Assembly: GCF_007559025.1 (NCBI RefSeq) | Contig: NZ_CP041765.1 | Span: 926,679-990,678 of the forward strand | Origin: Tomitella fengzijianii | Lineage (GTDB): Bacteria; Actinomycetota; Actinomycetes; Mycobacteriales; Mycobacteriaceae | DNA length: 64,000 nt | Reading direction: 5' to 3' | In this document: positions 39,323 through 48,995 of the stretch, piece after piece | How positions within the stretch are numbered: the stretch's first letter is position 1 | Layout: every line of letters begins with the position of its first letter | Position numbers and translations under genes: made by a program | The notes under the pieces: model-generated | The model's input: only the letters and a program-made list of their open reading frames with translations | The model's database searches: none | What the model was told of the DNA's origin: nothing

Positions 39323-40987
39323 TCAGGCCTCGCGCACCCGGCCGTCCGCGACCTCCCAGCGAGCGGTGGCGTGCACCGCGTCGAGCATCCGCCTGTCGTG
39401 CGTCACCAGCAGCAGCGTGCCCTCGTACGCGTCCAGAGCCTGCTCGAGTTGCTCGATGGCGGGCAGGTCGAGGTGGTTGGTGGGCTCGTCGAGCACCAGC
39501 AGGTTGGCGCCGCGCGCCTGCAGAAGCGCCAGCGCGGCGCGGGTGCGCTCGCCGGGGGACAGCGACGCGGCCGGGCGCCCCACTTGCGCCGCCCGCAGCC
39601 CGAACTTGGCCAGCAGCGTGCGAACGTCGGCGTCGGGCCAGTCGGGCACCGCCGCGCCGAACGCCTCCGCCAGTGGCTCGGGCCCCGCGAAGGCGCCGCG
39701 TGCCTGGTCGATCTCGCCCACCCGCACGCCCGAACCGAGAGCCGCGGCGCCCTCGTCCGGGGAGGCCGTGCCGAGCAGCAGGGCCAGCAGCGTCGACTTG
39801 CCCGCCCCGTTGGCGCCGGTGATGACGATGCGGTCGCCCCAGTTCACCTGAGCCGACACCGGTCCCAGGGTGAAGTCGCCGCGGTGCACGACGGCGCCCG
39901 ACGCGGTGGCGACGACGGTGCCGCTGCGGGGCGCGGGCGCGATGGTCATGCGCAGCTCCCACTCCTTGCGCGGCTCCTCCACCACGTCGAGTCGCTCGAT
40001 CGCGCGCTGCGTCTGCCGCGCCTTGGCCGCCTGCTTCTCGGACGACTCGGCGCGCAGACGGCGGCCCATCTTGTCGCTGTCGCCGGCCTTGCGGCGCGCG
40101 TTGCGCACGCCCTGCGAGAGCCAGTTGCGCTGCATCTGGGCGCGGTCCTCGAGCCGCGAGCGGGTGTCCGCGTACTCGTCGTAGGCCTCGCGGGCGTGCC
40201 GGCGTGCCACCGCCCGTTCCGCCAGGTACGCCTCGTAGCCGCCGTCGTAGACGTCCACCGACTGCTGGGCCAGGTCCAGCTCCACCACCCGGGTGACGGT
40301 GCGCGCCAGGAACTCGCGGTCGTGGCTCACCACCACCAGGCCCACGCGGGTGTCGGCGACGAACCGTTCGAGTAGAGCCAGGCCGTCCAGGTCGAGGTCG
40401 TTGGTCGGCTCGTCGAGCAGCAGCAGGTCGTAGCGCGAGAGCAGCAGAGCCGCGAGGGCCGCGCGCGCCGCCTGCCCGCCGGACAGTCCCGTCATCGGGG
40501 CGTCGAGCGGGTCGGCGTCGCCGGTCGGGGCGCGCAGCCCCAGGTCGGCGGCGACGGCCGCGGCGCGCTCGGGCAGGTCGGCGCCGCCCAGCGCCAGCCA
40601 GCGCTCCAAGGCGGGGGTGTAGTGGTCCTCGGCGCCGCCGTCGGCCAGCGACTCGGCGGCGGCGTTCATGGCGGCCTCGGCATCGGCGACGCCCGTGCGG
40701 CGCGCGATGAAGCCGAGCACCGACTCGCCAGGTCGGCGCTCGTGCTCCTGCGCGAGGTGGCCGACGGACGCGCCGGGCGGGGTCAGCGTGACCGTGCCTG
40801 TTTCCGTTCCTGCGTTGTCGGTGCGGGTGGCCGCGGCGAGCATCCGCAGCAGCGTCGACTTGCCCGCCCCGTTGGCGCCGACGAGCCCCACCACGTCGCC
40901 GGGGCCCACCGTGAGGTCGAGGCCGGAGAACAGGGTGCGGTCGCCATGGGCGGCGGAGAGGCCGGTGGCCTGCAGGAGTGCGCTCAC
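39323..40987 (-). CDS. ABC-F family ATPase
   Basis: A 554-residue soluble protein with two ABC cassettes and no TM region. Cassette 1 (about 5-245) has GANGAGKST, LSGGQAAR and LLLLDEPTNDLDLDG. A charged linker helix pair (about 245-335, ARRKAGDSDKMGRR) follows. Cassette 2 (about 345-554) has GANGAGKST, LSPGERTR and LLVLDEPTNHLDLPA. ABC-F proteins act on ribosomes, some giving antibiotic resistance by target protection; which applies here is unknown. The GTG at 40987 is the start. It lies just upstream of the trmL-like gene, 30 bp apart, on the same strand. Confidence 0.95.
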   Translation of the reverse strand: MSALLQATGLSAAHGDRTLFSGLDLTVGPGDVVGLVGANGAGKSTLLRMLAAATRTDNAGTETGTVTLTPPGASVGHLAQEHERRPGESVLGFIARRTGVADAEAAMNAAAESLADGGAEDHYTPALERWLALGGADLPERAAAVAADLGLRAPTGDADPLDAPMTGLSGGQAARAALAALLLSRYDLLLLDEPTNDLDLDGLALLERFVADTRVGLVVVSHDREFLARTVTRVVELDLAQQSVDVYDGGYEAYLAERAVARRHAREAYDEYADTRSRLEDRAQMQRNWLSQGVRNARRKAGDSDKMGRRLRAESSEKQAAKARQTQRAIERLDVVEEPRKEWELRMTIAPAPRSGTVVATASGAVVHRGDFTLGPVSAQVNWGDRIVITGANGAGKSTLLALLLGTASPDEGAAALGSGVRVGEIDQARGAFAGPEPLAEAFGAAVPDWPDADVRTLLAKFGLRAAQVGRPAASLSPGERTRAALALLQARGANLLVLDEPTNHLDLPAIEQLEQALDAYEGTLLLVTHDRRMLDAVHATARWEVADGRVREA

Positions 40988-41017
40988 ACGGACAGTATGA
41001 CCGCGCGGGCCGACGGT

Positions 41018-41482
41018 TCAGACGCCGCCGGGATAGCCCAGCTGCCGCCACGCCTCATAGCAGGCGACGGCCGCCGAGTTCGACAGGTTCATCGACCGCC
41101 GGCCCGGAATCATCGGAATGCGGACGTGCGCGGTGACGTGCGGATCGTCGAGCACCTCCTGCGGGAGACCCGTCGTCTCCGAGCCGAACAGCAGCACGTC
41201 GCCGTCCCGGTACTCCACCTGCGCGAACGACGTGGTGGTGTGGGTGGTGAACGCGAACACCCGCCCCGGGGCGACCGCCGCCCACGCCGACTCCACGTCC
41301 GGGTGCACGAACACCCGGGCCAGGTCGTGGTAGTCGAGCCCGGCCCGCCGCAGATGCTTGTCCGACAGGTCGAACCCCATCGGCTCCACCAGGTGCAGCT
41401 CCGCCCCGGTGCCGGCGACCATGCGGATCGCGTTGCCGGTGTTCGGCGGGATGAGCGGCTGGTGGAACATCACTTTGAGCAC
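41018..41482 (-). CDS. trmL: tRNA (cytidine/uridine-2'-O-)-methyltransferase, TrmL/SpoU-like
   Basis: A 154-residue SPOUT methyltransferase of the small TrmL type. It begins VLKVMFHQPLIPPNTGNAIR, shows the SAM-knot motifs GSETTGLPQEVL and RIPMIPGRRSMNLSNSAAVA and ends YEAWRQLGYPGG. TrmL methylates the wobble nucleotide of tRNA-Leu in E. coli; the M. tuberculosis SpoU (Rv3366) occupies the same relative place and strand. The GTG at 41482 is inferred as the start. The preceding 41483-41728 stretch shows no gene. Confidence 0.93.
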   Translation of the reverse strand: MLKVMFHQPLIPPNTGNAIRMVAGTGAELHLVEPMGFDLSDKHLRRAGLDYHDLARVFVHPDVESAWAAVAPGRVFAFTTHTTTSFAQVEYRDGDVLLFGSETTGLPQEVLDDPHVTAHVRIPMIPGRRSMNLSNSAAVACYEAWRQLGYPGGV

Positions 41483-41728
41483 GGGGTACAGGATGCCACT
41501 CGGCGCGGCGGGGGTTGCTCGGCGTCGCGCTCGAAGTTCGGGCGTGGTGGGCCCGTGCCCCGGCTTCGTCCCGCGGACGCCGGAGATTCCCCTGGCAAGT
41601 GCAGAACCACGATCCGTCCGCAGGAGCTTCTGTGTGAAGCGGCGGTGATGACGGGGCTTCGGGCCCGGAGCGGGCGGGGCTCGGACTACGGTCGTCATAC
41701 CTGCCGAGACGCTCCAGGAGGGTCAGCG

Positions 41729-42766
41729 ATGTCCGTGCCGCCGCAGCCGCCGCCCGATCCCGAGCATCCGTCCGGTGACGGCCCGCCGGACGACGACACC
41801 CCCATCGCCTATTCGCAGACCCCGTACGGCCACCCCGGATACGCCCAGGACGATCCCACGCAGCAGATCCCGCTGCAGCGGCCCTACCCGCAGGAGCAGG
41901 CATACGGCTACGGCTATGCCGCGCCGCCGCCCCCGCCGTCCCCGCCGCCGAAGAAGCGGTGGCCGTGGGTGGTCGGCGCCGTCGCGGTGCTGGCGGTGGC
42001 GGCTCTCATCGTGGCGCTCGTGGTGGAGCTGGTCGGCGGTCGCGACACGGCCGACAATGCCGGCGCGGTCACTGCGCCCGCTCCGGCCACCGGCGAAGCC
42101 TCCGCGCCGGCCGCAGGGACGGCTCCGACCACGGCAGCGGCCCCGACGCCCACCGCGGACACCGGCGTGCTGCCCGCGAGCGGAATCTTCAAGGTGGGCT
42201 CCGACATCCAGCCCGGCGAGTACGCGGTGTCACCGGTCGGCGGTACGGCGGGCTACTGGGAACGGTTGTCCTGCACCACCGGCGAAATGCAGTGCATCAT
42301 CGCCAACGACAACGTTTCAGGGCCCGGCTATCTGACGATCCTGCCCGGCGACCTGGCCGTGCGCGTCGAGCGGTTGCGGCTGGTGCCCACCGGCGCGGCC
42401 CCCGCCACGGCCCCGCCGGCGACCACCCCGCCTCCAGTGCGCGGCGGCGACCTGCCCACCGACGGTCAGGGTTTCGTCGGCCGCGCGTCGGCGCGCTGCA
42501 ATTCCGACGACCCGGCCGTCGTGACCGCCCGCACCGGCCGGTCGCTGGTGGTGATCTGCCGGACCGGCGTCGGCCGTTTCTACTACAAGGGCGTGCGGTT
42601 GGAGGACGGCGCGGCGATCGAGATCGATGACCCGGTGCCCTCGGGTTCCGGCTTCGCCGCGACCAACGACGGCGTGGAGTACACGATCAGCCCCGGCGCC
42701 CTCGTCATCACACAGGACGCGACGCGGCTCGCCGAGGAGAAGGTGCTGCAGTACCGGGCGCGGTGA
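41729..42766 (+). CDS. Single-TM exported-domain protein with Pro-rich cytoplasmic tail
   Basis: A 345-residue protein. The N-terminal 72 residues are Pro/Tyr/Gln-rich and disordered, then a TM helix (WPWVVGAVAVLAVAALIVALVVELV, about 75-98). An Ala/Thr/Pro linker follows, then two extracytoplasmic domains: SGIFKVGSDIQPGEYAVSPV (about 145-225, with a Cys pair) and DGQGFVGRASARCNSDDPAVV to the end. The first domain resembles small beta domains found in actinobacterial lipoprotein-like proteins. No enzyme motif is seen. A GGAGG site precedes the ATG. It is followed after 72 bp by folD on the same strand. Confidence 0.75.
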   Translation: MSVPPQPPPDPEHPSGDGPPDDDTPIAYSQTPYGHPGYAQDDPTQQIPLQRPYPQEQAYGYGYAAPPPPPSPPPKKRWPWVVGAVAVLAVAALIVALVVELVGGRDTADNAGAVTAPAPATGEASAPAAGTAPTTAAAPTPTADTGVLPASGIFKVGSDIQPGEYAVSPVGGTAGYWERLSCTTGEMQCIIANDNVSGPGYLTILPGDLAVRVERLRLVPTGAAPATAPPATTPPPVRGGDLPTDGQGFVGRASARCNSDDPAVVTARTGRSLVVICRTGVGRFYYKGVRLEDGAAIEIDDPVPSGSGFAATNDGVEYTISPGALVITQDATRLAEEKVLQYRAR

Positions 42767-42838
42767 CCTATCCGTCGCCGCCGCCGCGGGTCCACGCTGA
42801 CCGCCCCGTCGGGCCTGTTGCGGACCTGCCAGAATGGC

Positions 42839-43693
42839 ATGGTGACTGCGACGACTCTGGACGGCAAGCTGACCCGCGACGAACTCTTCGCCGACCTCAC
42901 CACCCGGGTGGCGGCGCTGGCGGCGAAGGGCATCACGCCCGGCCTGGGCACGATCCTCGTGGGGGACGACCCGGGCTCGCACGCCTACGTGCGCGGCAAG
43001 CACAACGACTGCGCCAAGGTGGGCATCACCTCGCTGCGCCGGGATCTGCCTGCCGACGTCAGCCGGGAGCAGCTGCTGGACACCATCGCGGAGCTCAACG
43101 GCAACCCCGAGTGCACCGGCTACATCGTGCAGCTGCCCCTGCCGGACCACCTCGACGAGAACGAGGCGCTGGAGGCGGTGGACCCGGACAAGGACGCCGA
43201 CGGCCTGCACCCGATGAACCTCGGCCGGCTGGTGCTGGGCAAGGAGGCTGCGCTGCCGTGCACTCCGCGGGGGATCCTGCACCTGCTGCGCCGCTACGAG
43301 GTGCCGATCGCCGGCGCGCACGTGGTGGTCGTCGGCCGCGGGGTCACGGTGGGCCGGCCGATCGGGCTGCTGTTCACCCGGCGCACCGAGAACGCCACGG
43401 TCACCCTCTGCCACACGGGTACGAAGGACCTCGCGGCCGAGGTGCGGCGCGCGGACATCGTCATCGCCGCAGCCGGAAAGCCCGGGCTCATCACGGCGGA
43501 CATGGTCAAGCCGGGCGCCGCGGTGCTCGACGTGGGGGTCACGCGCACCGACGCCGGCTTGGTGGGCGACGTCGACAAGGCCGTGTGGGAGGTGGCCGGC
43601 CACGTGTCGCCGAACCCGGGCGGCGTCGGGCCGCTCACTCGGGCCTTCCTGCTGCAGAATGTGGTCGAGCGTGCCGAACGGGACGCCGGATAA
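42839..43693 (+). CDS. folD: Methylenetetrahydrofolate dehydrogenase / cyclohydrolase
   Basis: A 284-residue bifunctional enzyme that interconverts 5,10-methylene-THF and 10-formyl-THF using NADP. Typical FolD features are visible: [21 protein letters not shown] (about 32-52, including the catalytic Lys), [22 protein letters not shown], the Rossmann motif [24 protein letters not shown] and the end [11 protein letters not shown]. The ATG at 42839 or the adjacent GTG (42842) can start it; the longer frame lacks a ribosome site. It is followed by the DUF3017 gene as in mycobacteria. Confidence 0.97.
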   Translation: MVTATTLDGKLTRDELFADLTTRVAALAAKGITPGLGTILVGDDPGSHAYVRGKHNDCAKVGITSLRRDLPADVSREQLLDTIAELNGNPECTGYIVQLPLPDHLDENEALEAVDPDKDADGLHPMNLGRLVLGKEAALPCTPRGILHLLRRYEVPIAGAHVVVVGRGVTVGRPIGLLFTRRTENATVTLCHTGTKDLAAEVRRADIVIAAAGKPGLITADMVKPGAAVLDVGVTRTDAGLVGDVDKAVWEVAGHVSPNPGGVGPLTRAFLLQNVVERAERDAG

Positions 43694-43737
43694 GTCGACG
43701 ACCCAGGGCAGGCCTGACACACAGCAGGAGAGACGCG

Positions 43738-44103
43738 ATGAGCGACGCGGGTGACGGGGGCGGTCCGGGGGCGGGCAAGGCCGTGCCCAGCCGCATCGCC
43801 GCGCCGACGGGTCCGCCGACGACGCTCCTCTACCGGCTGCGCACCATCCATCTGCCGCTGATACTGATCGGCTGCGGGCTGTTCGCGGCGATGGTGCTGG
43901 TGGCGATGGACCGGTGGCGCCGCGGCACCGTGCTGTTCGGCCTGGTCACACTGGTGGCGGCGGTGGTGCGCCTGGTGCTCTCGCCGGAGCGGGTGGGGGT
44001 CCTGGCGGTGCGGAGCCGGGCGTTCGACGTGGCCACGCTCACCGCGTTCGGCGGGTTGATCATCTGGCTGGGCCTGTCCATCGAGTCGCTGGGCACCGGG
44101 TAG
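43738..44103 (+). CDS. DUF3017 membrane protein
   Basis: A 121-residue membrane protein: Gly-rich N-terminus, then three hydrophobic helices (about 38-58, 66-84 and 97-115: LPLILIGCGLFAAMVLVAM, VLFGLVTLVAAVVRLVL, ATLTAFGGLIIWLGLSI). This is the DUF3017 architecture. A DUF3017 gene follows folD in mycobacteria and relatives (Rv3355c next to folD). The function is unknown. The ATG at 43738 has an AGGAGA ribosome site 8 bp upstream. It converges with metX. Confidence 0.9.
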   Translation: MSDAGDGGGPGAGKAVPSRIAAPTGPPTTLLYRLRTIHLPLILIGCGLFAAMVLVAMDRWRRGTVLFGLVTLVAAVVRLVLSPERVGVLAVRSRAFDVATLTAFGGLIIWLGLSIESLGTG

Positions 44104-44162
44104 CCGGGCGGCCGTCATCCCGCCCGCGGTCCGTCGCCACCCCGCGAAGAAACACCCCCGCG

Positions 44163-45308
44163 TCAGCGCCGCGCGGCGGCCGCCTTGCGCGCCAGCTCCA
44201 TCGTCTTGCAGATCGCAGCGTCGACCGCGTCGAATTCGATGAGGAACGCGTCGTGCCCGTAGCGGCTCTCGTACTGCAGGAACTCGACGCATCCGGCCAG
44301 GTACTCGGCGATCTCGGCCTGCAGGCGGATGGGGTAGAGCCGGTCGGAGTCCCAGCCGGCCACGATGGTGGGCACGCTGCAGCCGGCCAGCGCGGCCTGC
44401 ACGCCGCCGCGGTCGCGTCCCACGTCGTGCCGGTTGAGTGATTCGGTGAGGATCACGTAGCTGCCGGGGTCGAATCGCCCGACGAACTTGTCCGCCTGGT
44501 ACTCCAGGTAGCTCTGCACCGCGTAGCGGCCGTCCTTGAGCGGATCCTCGTCCAGCTGGCCCGCGTTGGCGAAGCGCTCGTCCAGCTCGAACTCGGTGCG
44601 GTAGCTCAGGTGCGCGAACCGCCGCGCCAGCCTGAGGCCGGTGTCGGGCCGCAGGCTGGTGCCGTAGAAGTCGCCGCCCTGCCAGTCGGGGTCGCGGCGG
44701 ATGGCCTCGAGCTGCGTGGTCTGCGTGCCGATCTGGTCCGCCGTGGCGCGGGCGCCGACGGCGAGGATCAGCGCCGAGTCGACCCGCTCGGGATAGGTGA
44801 CCTCCCATTCGAGCGCGCGGGCGCCGCCCATCGAGCCGCCCATCACGGAGGCGACGCGGTCGATGCCGAGCTCTTCGAGCGCGCGGGCTTCGGCGCGCAC
44901 CTGGTCGCGGATGGACAGGTACGGGAACCGCGAGCCCCAGGGGCGCCCGTCCGGAGCGGGCGACGACGGCCCGGTGCTGCCGTTGCAGCCGCCGAGCGAG
45001 TTGGTGGTGATCACGCACCACTCGTCGGTGTCGAGGGCCAGGCCGGGGCCGATCAGCCCGTTCCACCAGCCCGGCGACGCGTGCCGGTCGTCCGCGGGAC
45101 CGGCGGCGTGGGTGTCCCCGGTCAGCGCGTGCAGCGCGAGCACCACGTTGTCGCGCGCGGCGTTGAGCTCGCCCCACCGCTGGAACGCGATGGTGACCTG
45201 GGGGAGCCGGACGCCGCAGTCGAGGACCAGCGGTCCGATCTCGACGGCGCCCTGCTGCCCGTCCGGCGACGGGAGCGACGCCGGACGGGCAGGGTGGACC
45301 GTGCTCAT
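44163..45308 (-). CDS. metXA: Homoserine O-acetyltransferase
   Basis: A 381-residue enzyme of the alpha/beta hydrolase fold that acetylates L-homoserine with acetyl-CoA, the first committed step of methionine synthesis. Features: [33 protein letters not shown], the conserved [14 protein letters not shown], the nucleophile [14 protein letters not shown] (Ser about 160) and the Asp-His end [12 protein letters not shown] and YGHDAFLIE. The ATG at 45308 lies 2 bp after the metY stop, so the pair is one operon. Its position matches metA (Rv3341) of M. tuberculosis. It is regulated with metY by the riboswitch. Confidence 0.97.
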   Translation of the reverse strand: MSTVHPARPASLPSPDGQQGAVEIGPLVLDCGVRLPQVTIAFQRWGELNAARDNVVLALHALTGDTHAAGPADDRHASPGWWNGLIGPGLALDTDEWCVITTNSLGGCNGSTGPSSPAPDGRPWGSRFPYLSIRDQVRAEARALEELGIDRVASVMGGSMGGARALEWEVTYPERVDSALILAVGARATADQIGTQTTQLEAIRRDPDWQGGDFYGTSLRPDTGLRLARRFAHLSYRTEFELDERFANAGQLDEDPLKDGRYAVQSYLEYQADKFVGRFDPGSYVILTESLNRHDVGRDRGGVQAALAGCSVPTIVAGWDSDRLYPIRLQAEIAEYLAGCVEFLQYESRYGHDAFLIEFDAVDAAICKTMELARKAAAARR

Positions 45309-45310
45309 GG

Positions 45311-46633
45311 TCAAGATGCAGCCGCCGCGGCGAAGCCGGTCGCCAGGTCCGCGAGGATGTCGTCGATGCCCTCGATGCCCACGCACAGGCGCACCTGGCC
45401 GGCGTAGACGCCTGCGGCCTCGCGCTCGGCCTCGGAGAGCTGCTGGTGGGTGGTGGACCAGGGGTGGACGACCAGCGAGCGGACGTCGCCCATGTTGGCC
45501 ACGTGGCTGTGCAGGGTGAGCGCGTCGATGAAGGCCCGCGCGGCCTTCTCGCCGCCGGCGATGTTGAAGGTGAGCACGGCGCCGGTCCCGCGGGGCAGCA
45601 GCTTCTTGCCGCGCTCGTGCCACTGCGAGGAGGCCAGGCCGGCGTAGGAGACGGATTCGACCTCGCTGCGGGCCTCGAGGAATTCGGCGACGCGCTGCGC
45701 GTTGGCCACGTGCCGCTCGACGCGCAGGCTCAGCGTCTCCAGGCCCTGCGCCGTGAGGAACGCGTTGAACGGCGAGGGGGCATTGCCCATGTCGCGGAGC
45801 AGCTGCACGCGCGCCTTGAGGGCGAACGCGGGCGCTCCGAGATCCGCGTAGACGACGCCGTGGTAGCTCTCGTCCGGCTCGGTGAACCCGGGGAACCGGG
45901 GCGTGCCGTCGGCCTGCGTGACGGTCCAGTCGAAGTTGCCGCCGTCGACGATGACGCCGTTGATCGTCGTCCCGTGGCCGCCGAGGTACTTGGTGGCCGA
46001 GTGCACGACCACGTTGGCGCCGTGCTCGAGCGGGTTGAGCAGGTACGGGGTGGCGATCGTGTTGTCGACGATCAGCGGGACGCCGGCCTCCCGCGCCACC
46101 CCGGAGATGCCGGGCAGGTCGAGGACGTCGCCGCGCGGGTTGCCGATGGTCTCGCCGAACAGCGCCTTGGTGTTCGGCTTGATGGCGGCGCGCCACTGCG
46201 CGATGTCGTCGGGGTCGTCGACGAAGCTCACGTCCACGCCGATCTTGCGCAGCGTGTAGTGGAACAGGTTGAACGTGCCGCCGTAGATGTGCGGGCTGGA
46301 GACGACGTGGTCGCCGGCGCCGGCGATGTTGAGCAGCGAATACATGGTGGCCGACTGGCCGGAGGACAGCAGCAGCCCTGCGACGCCGCCCTCGAGCGCG
46401 GCGATGCGCTGCTCGACCGCATCCACGGTGGGATTCATGATGCGGGTGTAGATGTTGCCGGGCTCGGCCAGCGAGAACAGGGCCTCGGCGTGATCGGTGC
46501 TGTCGAACTGGTACGACGTGGTCTGGTAGATCGGCAGCGCCGTCGCCTTGGTGGTGGGGTCCGGGGTGTAGCCGGTGTGGACCTGCTTGGTCTCGAAGGA
46601 CCAGTTGGCGGTGGGATCGGTGGTCTCGGTCAT
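45311..46633 (-). CDS. metY: O-acetylhomoserine sulfhydrylase
   Basis: A 440-residue PLP enzyme that forms homocysteine from O-acetylhomoserine and sulfide. It begins [20 protein letters not shown] and has the Cys/Met-metabolism PLP fold: [40 protein letters not shown], the Schiff-base Lys in [15 protein letters not shown] (about 212) and SVGIEG-like C-terminus [14 protein letters not shown]. The ATG at 46633 was chosen over the in-frame extension, which reads as C-rich leader. Upstream on the same strand are a SAM-IV-type riboswitch and a tiny Cys-rich leader ORF. Confidence 0.97.
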   Translation of the reverse strand: MTETTDPTANWSFETKQVHTGYTPDPTTKATALPIYQTTSYQFDSTDHAEALFSLAEPGNIYTRIMNPTVDAVEQRIAALEGGVAGLLLSSGQSATMYSLLNIAGAGDHVVSSPHIYGGTFNLFHYTLRKIGVDVSFVDDPDDIAQWRAAIKPNTKALFGETIGNPRGDVLDLPGISGVAREAGVPLIVDNTIATPYLLNPLEHGANVVVHSATKYLGGHGTTINGVIVDGGNFDWTVTQADGTPRFPGFTEPDESYHGVVYADLGAPAFALKARVQLLRDMGNAPSPFNAFLTAQGLETLSLRVERHVANAQRVAEFLEARSEVESVSYAGLASSQWHERGKKLLPRGTGAVLTFNIAGGEKAARAFIDALTLHSHVANMGDVRSLVVHPWSTTHQQLSEAEREAAGVYAGQVRLCVGIEGIDDILADLATGFAAAAAS

Positions 46634-46926
46634 CGATGCGCTCCAGGGGGCTGGTTCGCCGCGCCGCCCGATGGGCGTGCGGGGCAGGTGGCGGATGGCT
46701 CCGGGCGGCTCGGGCCGCGGGCCCGCGCGTGGATCGCCGCGTTCCGGCGGGACCCGGTGGGATCCGCCGCTGTGCGGAGCCCGGCTCGGCACGGTGGCCT
46801 TCTGCCGGGGATCGTGCGCGGGCTCCGCCGGCGAGGGCGGACGGAGCCGTCGGGCAGGGTGCATCGCGTCGCGGCCTGCGGGCCGGGCCCGGGGCGACGA
46901 CGGAGATGCGGGGGTCGGCACTTCCG

Positions 46927-46944
46927 TCAGCTACGACAACACAT
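46927..46944 (-). CDS. Leader peptide M-C-C-R-S ahead of metY
   Basis: ATG at 46944 to TGA at 46927 encodes MCCRS. A GGAGG ribosome site (46952-46956) lies 7 bp upstream, which is optimal spacing. The next 293 bp to metY are C-rich on the coding strand and lack a gene, as would suit Rho. Two consecutive Cys codons suggest that ribosome stalling on scarce Cys-tRNA could tune metYX. This recalls cysteine-responsive attenuation described in mycobacteria, but it is an inference for this site. The frame is open far upstream, but only these codons follow a ribosome site. Confidence 0.6.
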
Positions 46945-46979
46945 GTGTGAACCTCCGTTGGGGCTTACCCCTTCTTTGT

Positions 46980-46999
46980 GGGCCCGCCCCAGCGGGCCC
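46980..46999 (-). promoter_or_regulatory. 8-bp hairpin between riboswitch and leader peptide
   Basis: GGGCCCGC (46980-46987) pairs with 46992-46999 across a 4-nt loop, just upstream of GGGG-TAAG-CCCC and the leader-peptide ribosome site. It may belong to the riboswitch expression platform or sequester the ribosome site; no T run follows, so a simple terminator is less likely. Confidence 0.4.
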
Positions 47000-47079
47000 G
47001 CGCTTGTCGTCCGCAACGGCCACCCGTTCGACGGATGCCTCGCCTGTGCCGTGGTGCGCACAGCCGGCGATGCCGACGC

Positions 47080-47180
47080 GGTGTCCACGGACGACCTGGT
47101 CATCACCCGGGGCACCCCACCGCGGTTGGAGGGTTGCCGGCCAGCCAGCCGGGGCTTGACGCTGACGCTCATGACCTGAC
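47080..47180 (-). promoter_or_regulatory. SAM-IV-type riboswitch
   Basis: On the minus strand GGTCATGAGCG (47171-47176 begins the P1 arm) is followed by AAGCCCCGGCTGGCTGGCCG, then GCAACCCTCCAACCGCGGTG and GGGTGCCCCGGGTGATGACC, in which ATGACC closes P1. This is the S-box core shared by SAM-I/SAM-IV aptamers, and the actinobacterial place ahead of metY/metX is the known SAM-IV context. The limits of the 3' pseudoknot part are approximate. S-adenosylmethionine binding should lower metYX expression. Confidence 0.88.
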
Positions 47181-47183
47181 CCG

Positions 47184-47214
47184 ATCTTAGCCGTATACGC
47201 GGGTGCGGTTTCAA
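47184..47214 (-). promoter_or_regulatory. Probable promoter of the metY leader
   Basis: On the minus strand TTGAAA (47209-47214) and TAAGAT (47184-47189) are separated by 19 bp, a reasonable sigma-A promoter. Transcription would begin near 47177, just ahead of the riboswitch. The divergent icd promoter must lie between here and 47567; I could not identify it with confidence. Confidence 0.5.
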
Positions 47215-47566
47215 CTGGTCCGTCCCGGCGGGGGGCCGGGATCCGGACCTGTTGTAGTCACCGGGACCTGAAGGGGTGCCCGGCGCCGGCTATCGAGTAC
47301 GCTCGTACTGCAGAACGTGCGGTGTGCACGGCCGGGTCCTGTGCCCCGTGCGCACCCGCCCGGATTCCGGTGCGTATCACGTCACCACGTGACCGCTCCT
47401 GTGACCCGGGGTACTAATCTGCTACATGACGGAGTATGTCAGTACGGCCGGTGCCTGAGAGCACGCGCGCCGCGCGGTCGCCTTGCAGTCGGCCGTCGGG
47501 CGTGCATCCACAAGATGGGCCGCGCTGCGCGAGTTGAACAGGCTTGTCTAGGAGGACGCGGACCAC

Positions 47567-48790
47567 ATGTCCAAGATCAAGGTCGAGGGAACCGTCGTCG
47601 AGCTCGATGGCGACGAGATGACCCGCATCATCTGGCAGTTCATCAAGGACAAGCTGGTCCATCCGTACCTGGATGTGAACCTGGAGTACTACGACCTGGG
47701 CGTCGAGCACCGTGATGCGACGGACGACCAGGTGACCGTCGACGCGGCGAACGCCATCAAAAAGCACGGCGCGGGCGTCAAGTGCGCCACCATCACGCCC
47801 GACGAGGCGCGCGTGGAGGAGTTCGGGCTCAAGAAGATGTGGCGGTCGCCCAACGGCACCATCCGCAACATCCTCGGCGGCACGATCTTCCGCGCGCCCA
47901 TCATCATCTCCAACGTGCCGCGCCTGGTCCCCGGCTGGACCAAGCCGGTGGTCGTGGGCCGTCACGCCTTCGGCGACCAGTACCGCGCCACCGACTTCAA
48001 GGTCCCCGGCGCCGGCACGGTCACCATCACCTACACGCCCGAGGACGGCAGCGAGCCGATCCAGCACGAGGTGTGCAAGATCCCCGAGGACGGCGGCGTC
48101 GTCATGGGGATGTACAACTACAAGAAGTCGATCCAGGACTTCGCCCGCGCATCGCTGTCCTACGGCCTGCAGCAGAACTACCCCGTGTACCTGTCGACGA
48201 AGAACACGATCCTCAAGGCCTACGACGGCATGTTCAAGGACGAGTTCCAGCGCATCTACGAGGAGGAGTTCAAGGCGGAGTTCGACGCCGCCGGGCTCAC
48301 CTACGAGCACCGCCTGATCGACGACATGGTCGCCTCCGCGCTCAAGTGGGAGGGCGGCTACGTCTGGGCCTGCAAGAACTACGACGGCGACGTCCAGTCC
48401 GACACCGTCGCGCAGGGCTACGGTTCGCTGGGCCTGATGACCTCGGTGCTCATGACGCCGGACGGCCGGACCGTCGAGGCCGAGGCCGCGCATGGCACCG
48501 TCACCCGGCACTACCGCCAGCACCAGCAGGGCAAGCCGACCTCGACCAACCCCATCGCGTCCATCTTCGCCTGGACCCGGGGCCTGGAGCACCGCGGCAA
48601 GCTCGACAACACCCCCGACGTGGTGGAGTTCTGCCATCTGCTCGAGGACGTCGTCATCAAGACCGTCGAGAGCGGCAAGATGACCAAGGACCTGGCGATG
48701 CTCGTCGGCGGCGACCAGGGCTACCTGACCACCGAGGAGTTCCTCGGTGCGCTCGACGACAACCTGAAGGCCGCGAAGGCCCGCGCCTGA
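47567..48790 (+). CDS. icd: NADP-dependent isocitrate dehydrogenase (homodimeric, eukaryote-like)
   Basis: A 407-residue TCA-cycle enzyme that oxidises isocitrate to 2-oxoglutarate. Typical residues: [70 protein letters not shown], and later [19 protein letters not shown] and [15 protein letters not shown]. This is the eukaryotic-type subfamily, as icd1 (Rv3339c) of M. tuberculosis. The ATG at 47567 has a GGAGG box upstream. It is divergent from the metYX operon with a 930-bp gap. A strong hairpin follows the stop. Confidence 0.98.
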   Translation: MSKIKVEGTVVELDGDEMTRIIWQFIKDKLVHPYLDVNLEYYDLGVEHRDATDDQVTVDAANAIKKHGAGVKCATITPDEARVEEFGLKKMWRSPNGTIRNILGGTIFRAPIIISNVPRLVPGWTKPVVVGRHAFGDQYRATDFKVPGAGTVTITYTPEDGSEPIQHEVCKIPEDGGVVMGMYNYKKSIQDFARASLSYGLQQNYPVYLSTKNTILKAYDGMFKDEFQRIYEEEFKAEFDAAGLTYEHRLIDDMVASALKWEGGYVWACKNYDGDVQSDTVAQGYGSLGLMTSVLMTPDGRTVEAEAAHGTVTRHYRQHQQGKPTSTNPIASIFAWTRGLEHRGKLDNTPDVVEFCHLLEDVVIKTVESGKMTKDLAMLVGGDQGYLTTEEFLGALDDNLKAAKARA

Positions 48791-48831
48791 CGCACCGCCG
48801 CTCGCGCAGAGCGGCACCCGACGGCGGAGGA

Positions 48832-48857
48832 TCGGCCGGGGCCCACGGGCCCCGGCC
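48832..48857 (+). terminator. Terminator downstream of icd
   Basis: CGGCCGGGGCCC (48832-48843) pairs with GGGCCCCGGCCG (48846-48857) across a 2-nt loop; TTGT follows. A 12-bp GC stem right after icd is a good intrinsic terminator candidate, though the loop is very tight. Confidence 0.7.
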
Positions 48858-48995
48858 GTTGTCGTGCGTCCGGAGCCCCGGCACCGTGGTGCGGCTCACG
48901 CCGGTTCCCGGAATGCCCGCGCGCCCGCGCCCCGTTGACCGTGCGTGTGGGCCCTCGCCCGCCGGTACTCGAACATTCAGGAAGGCGGTGCCCGC

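Noticed and set aside
46634-46921. In-frame upstream extension of MetY
   Set aside because: It is Pro/Arg-rich and lacks similarity to MetY N-termini. It overlaps the leader region and a better start is at 46633.
47217-47249. Imperfect hairpin between metY leader and icd as a terminator
   Set aside because: It lies upstream of both promoters' direction of transcription and has bulges. No transcript is expected to end there.
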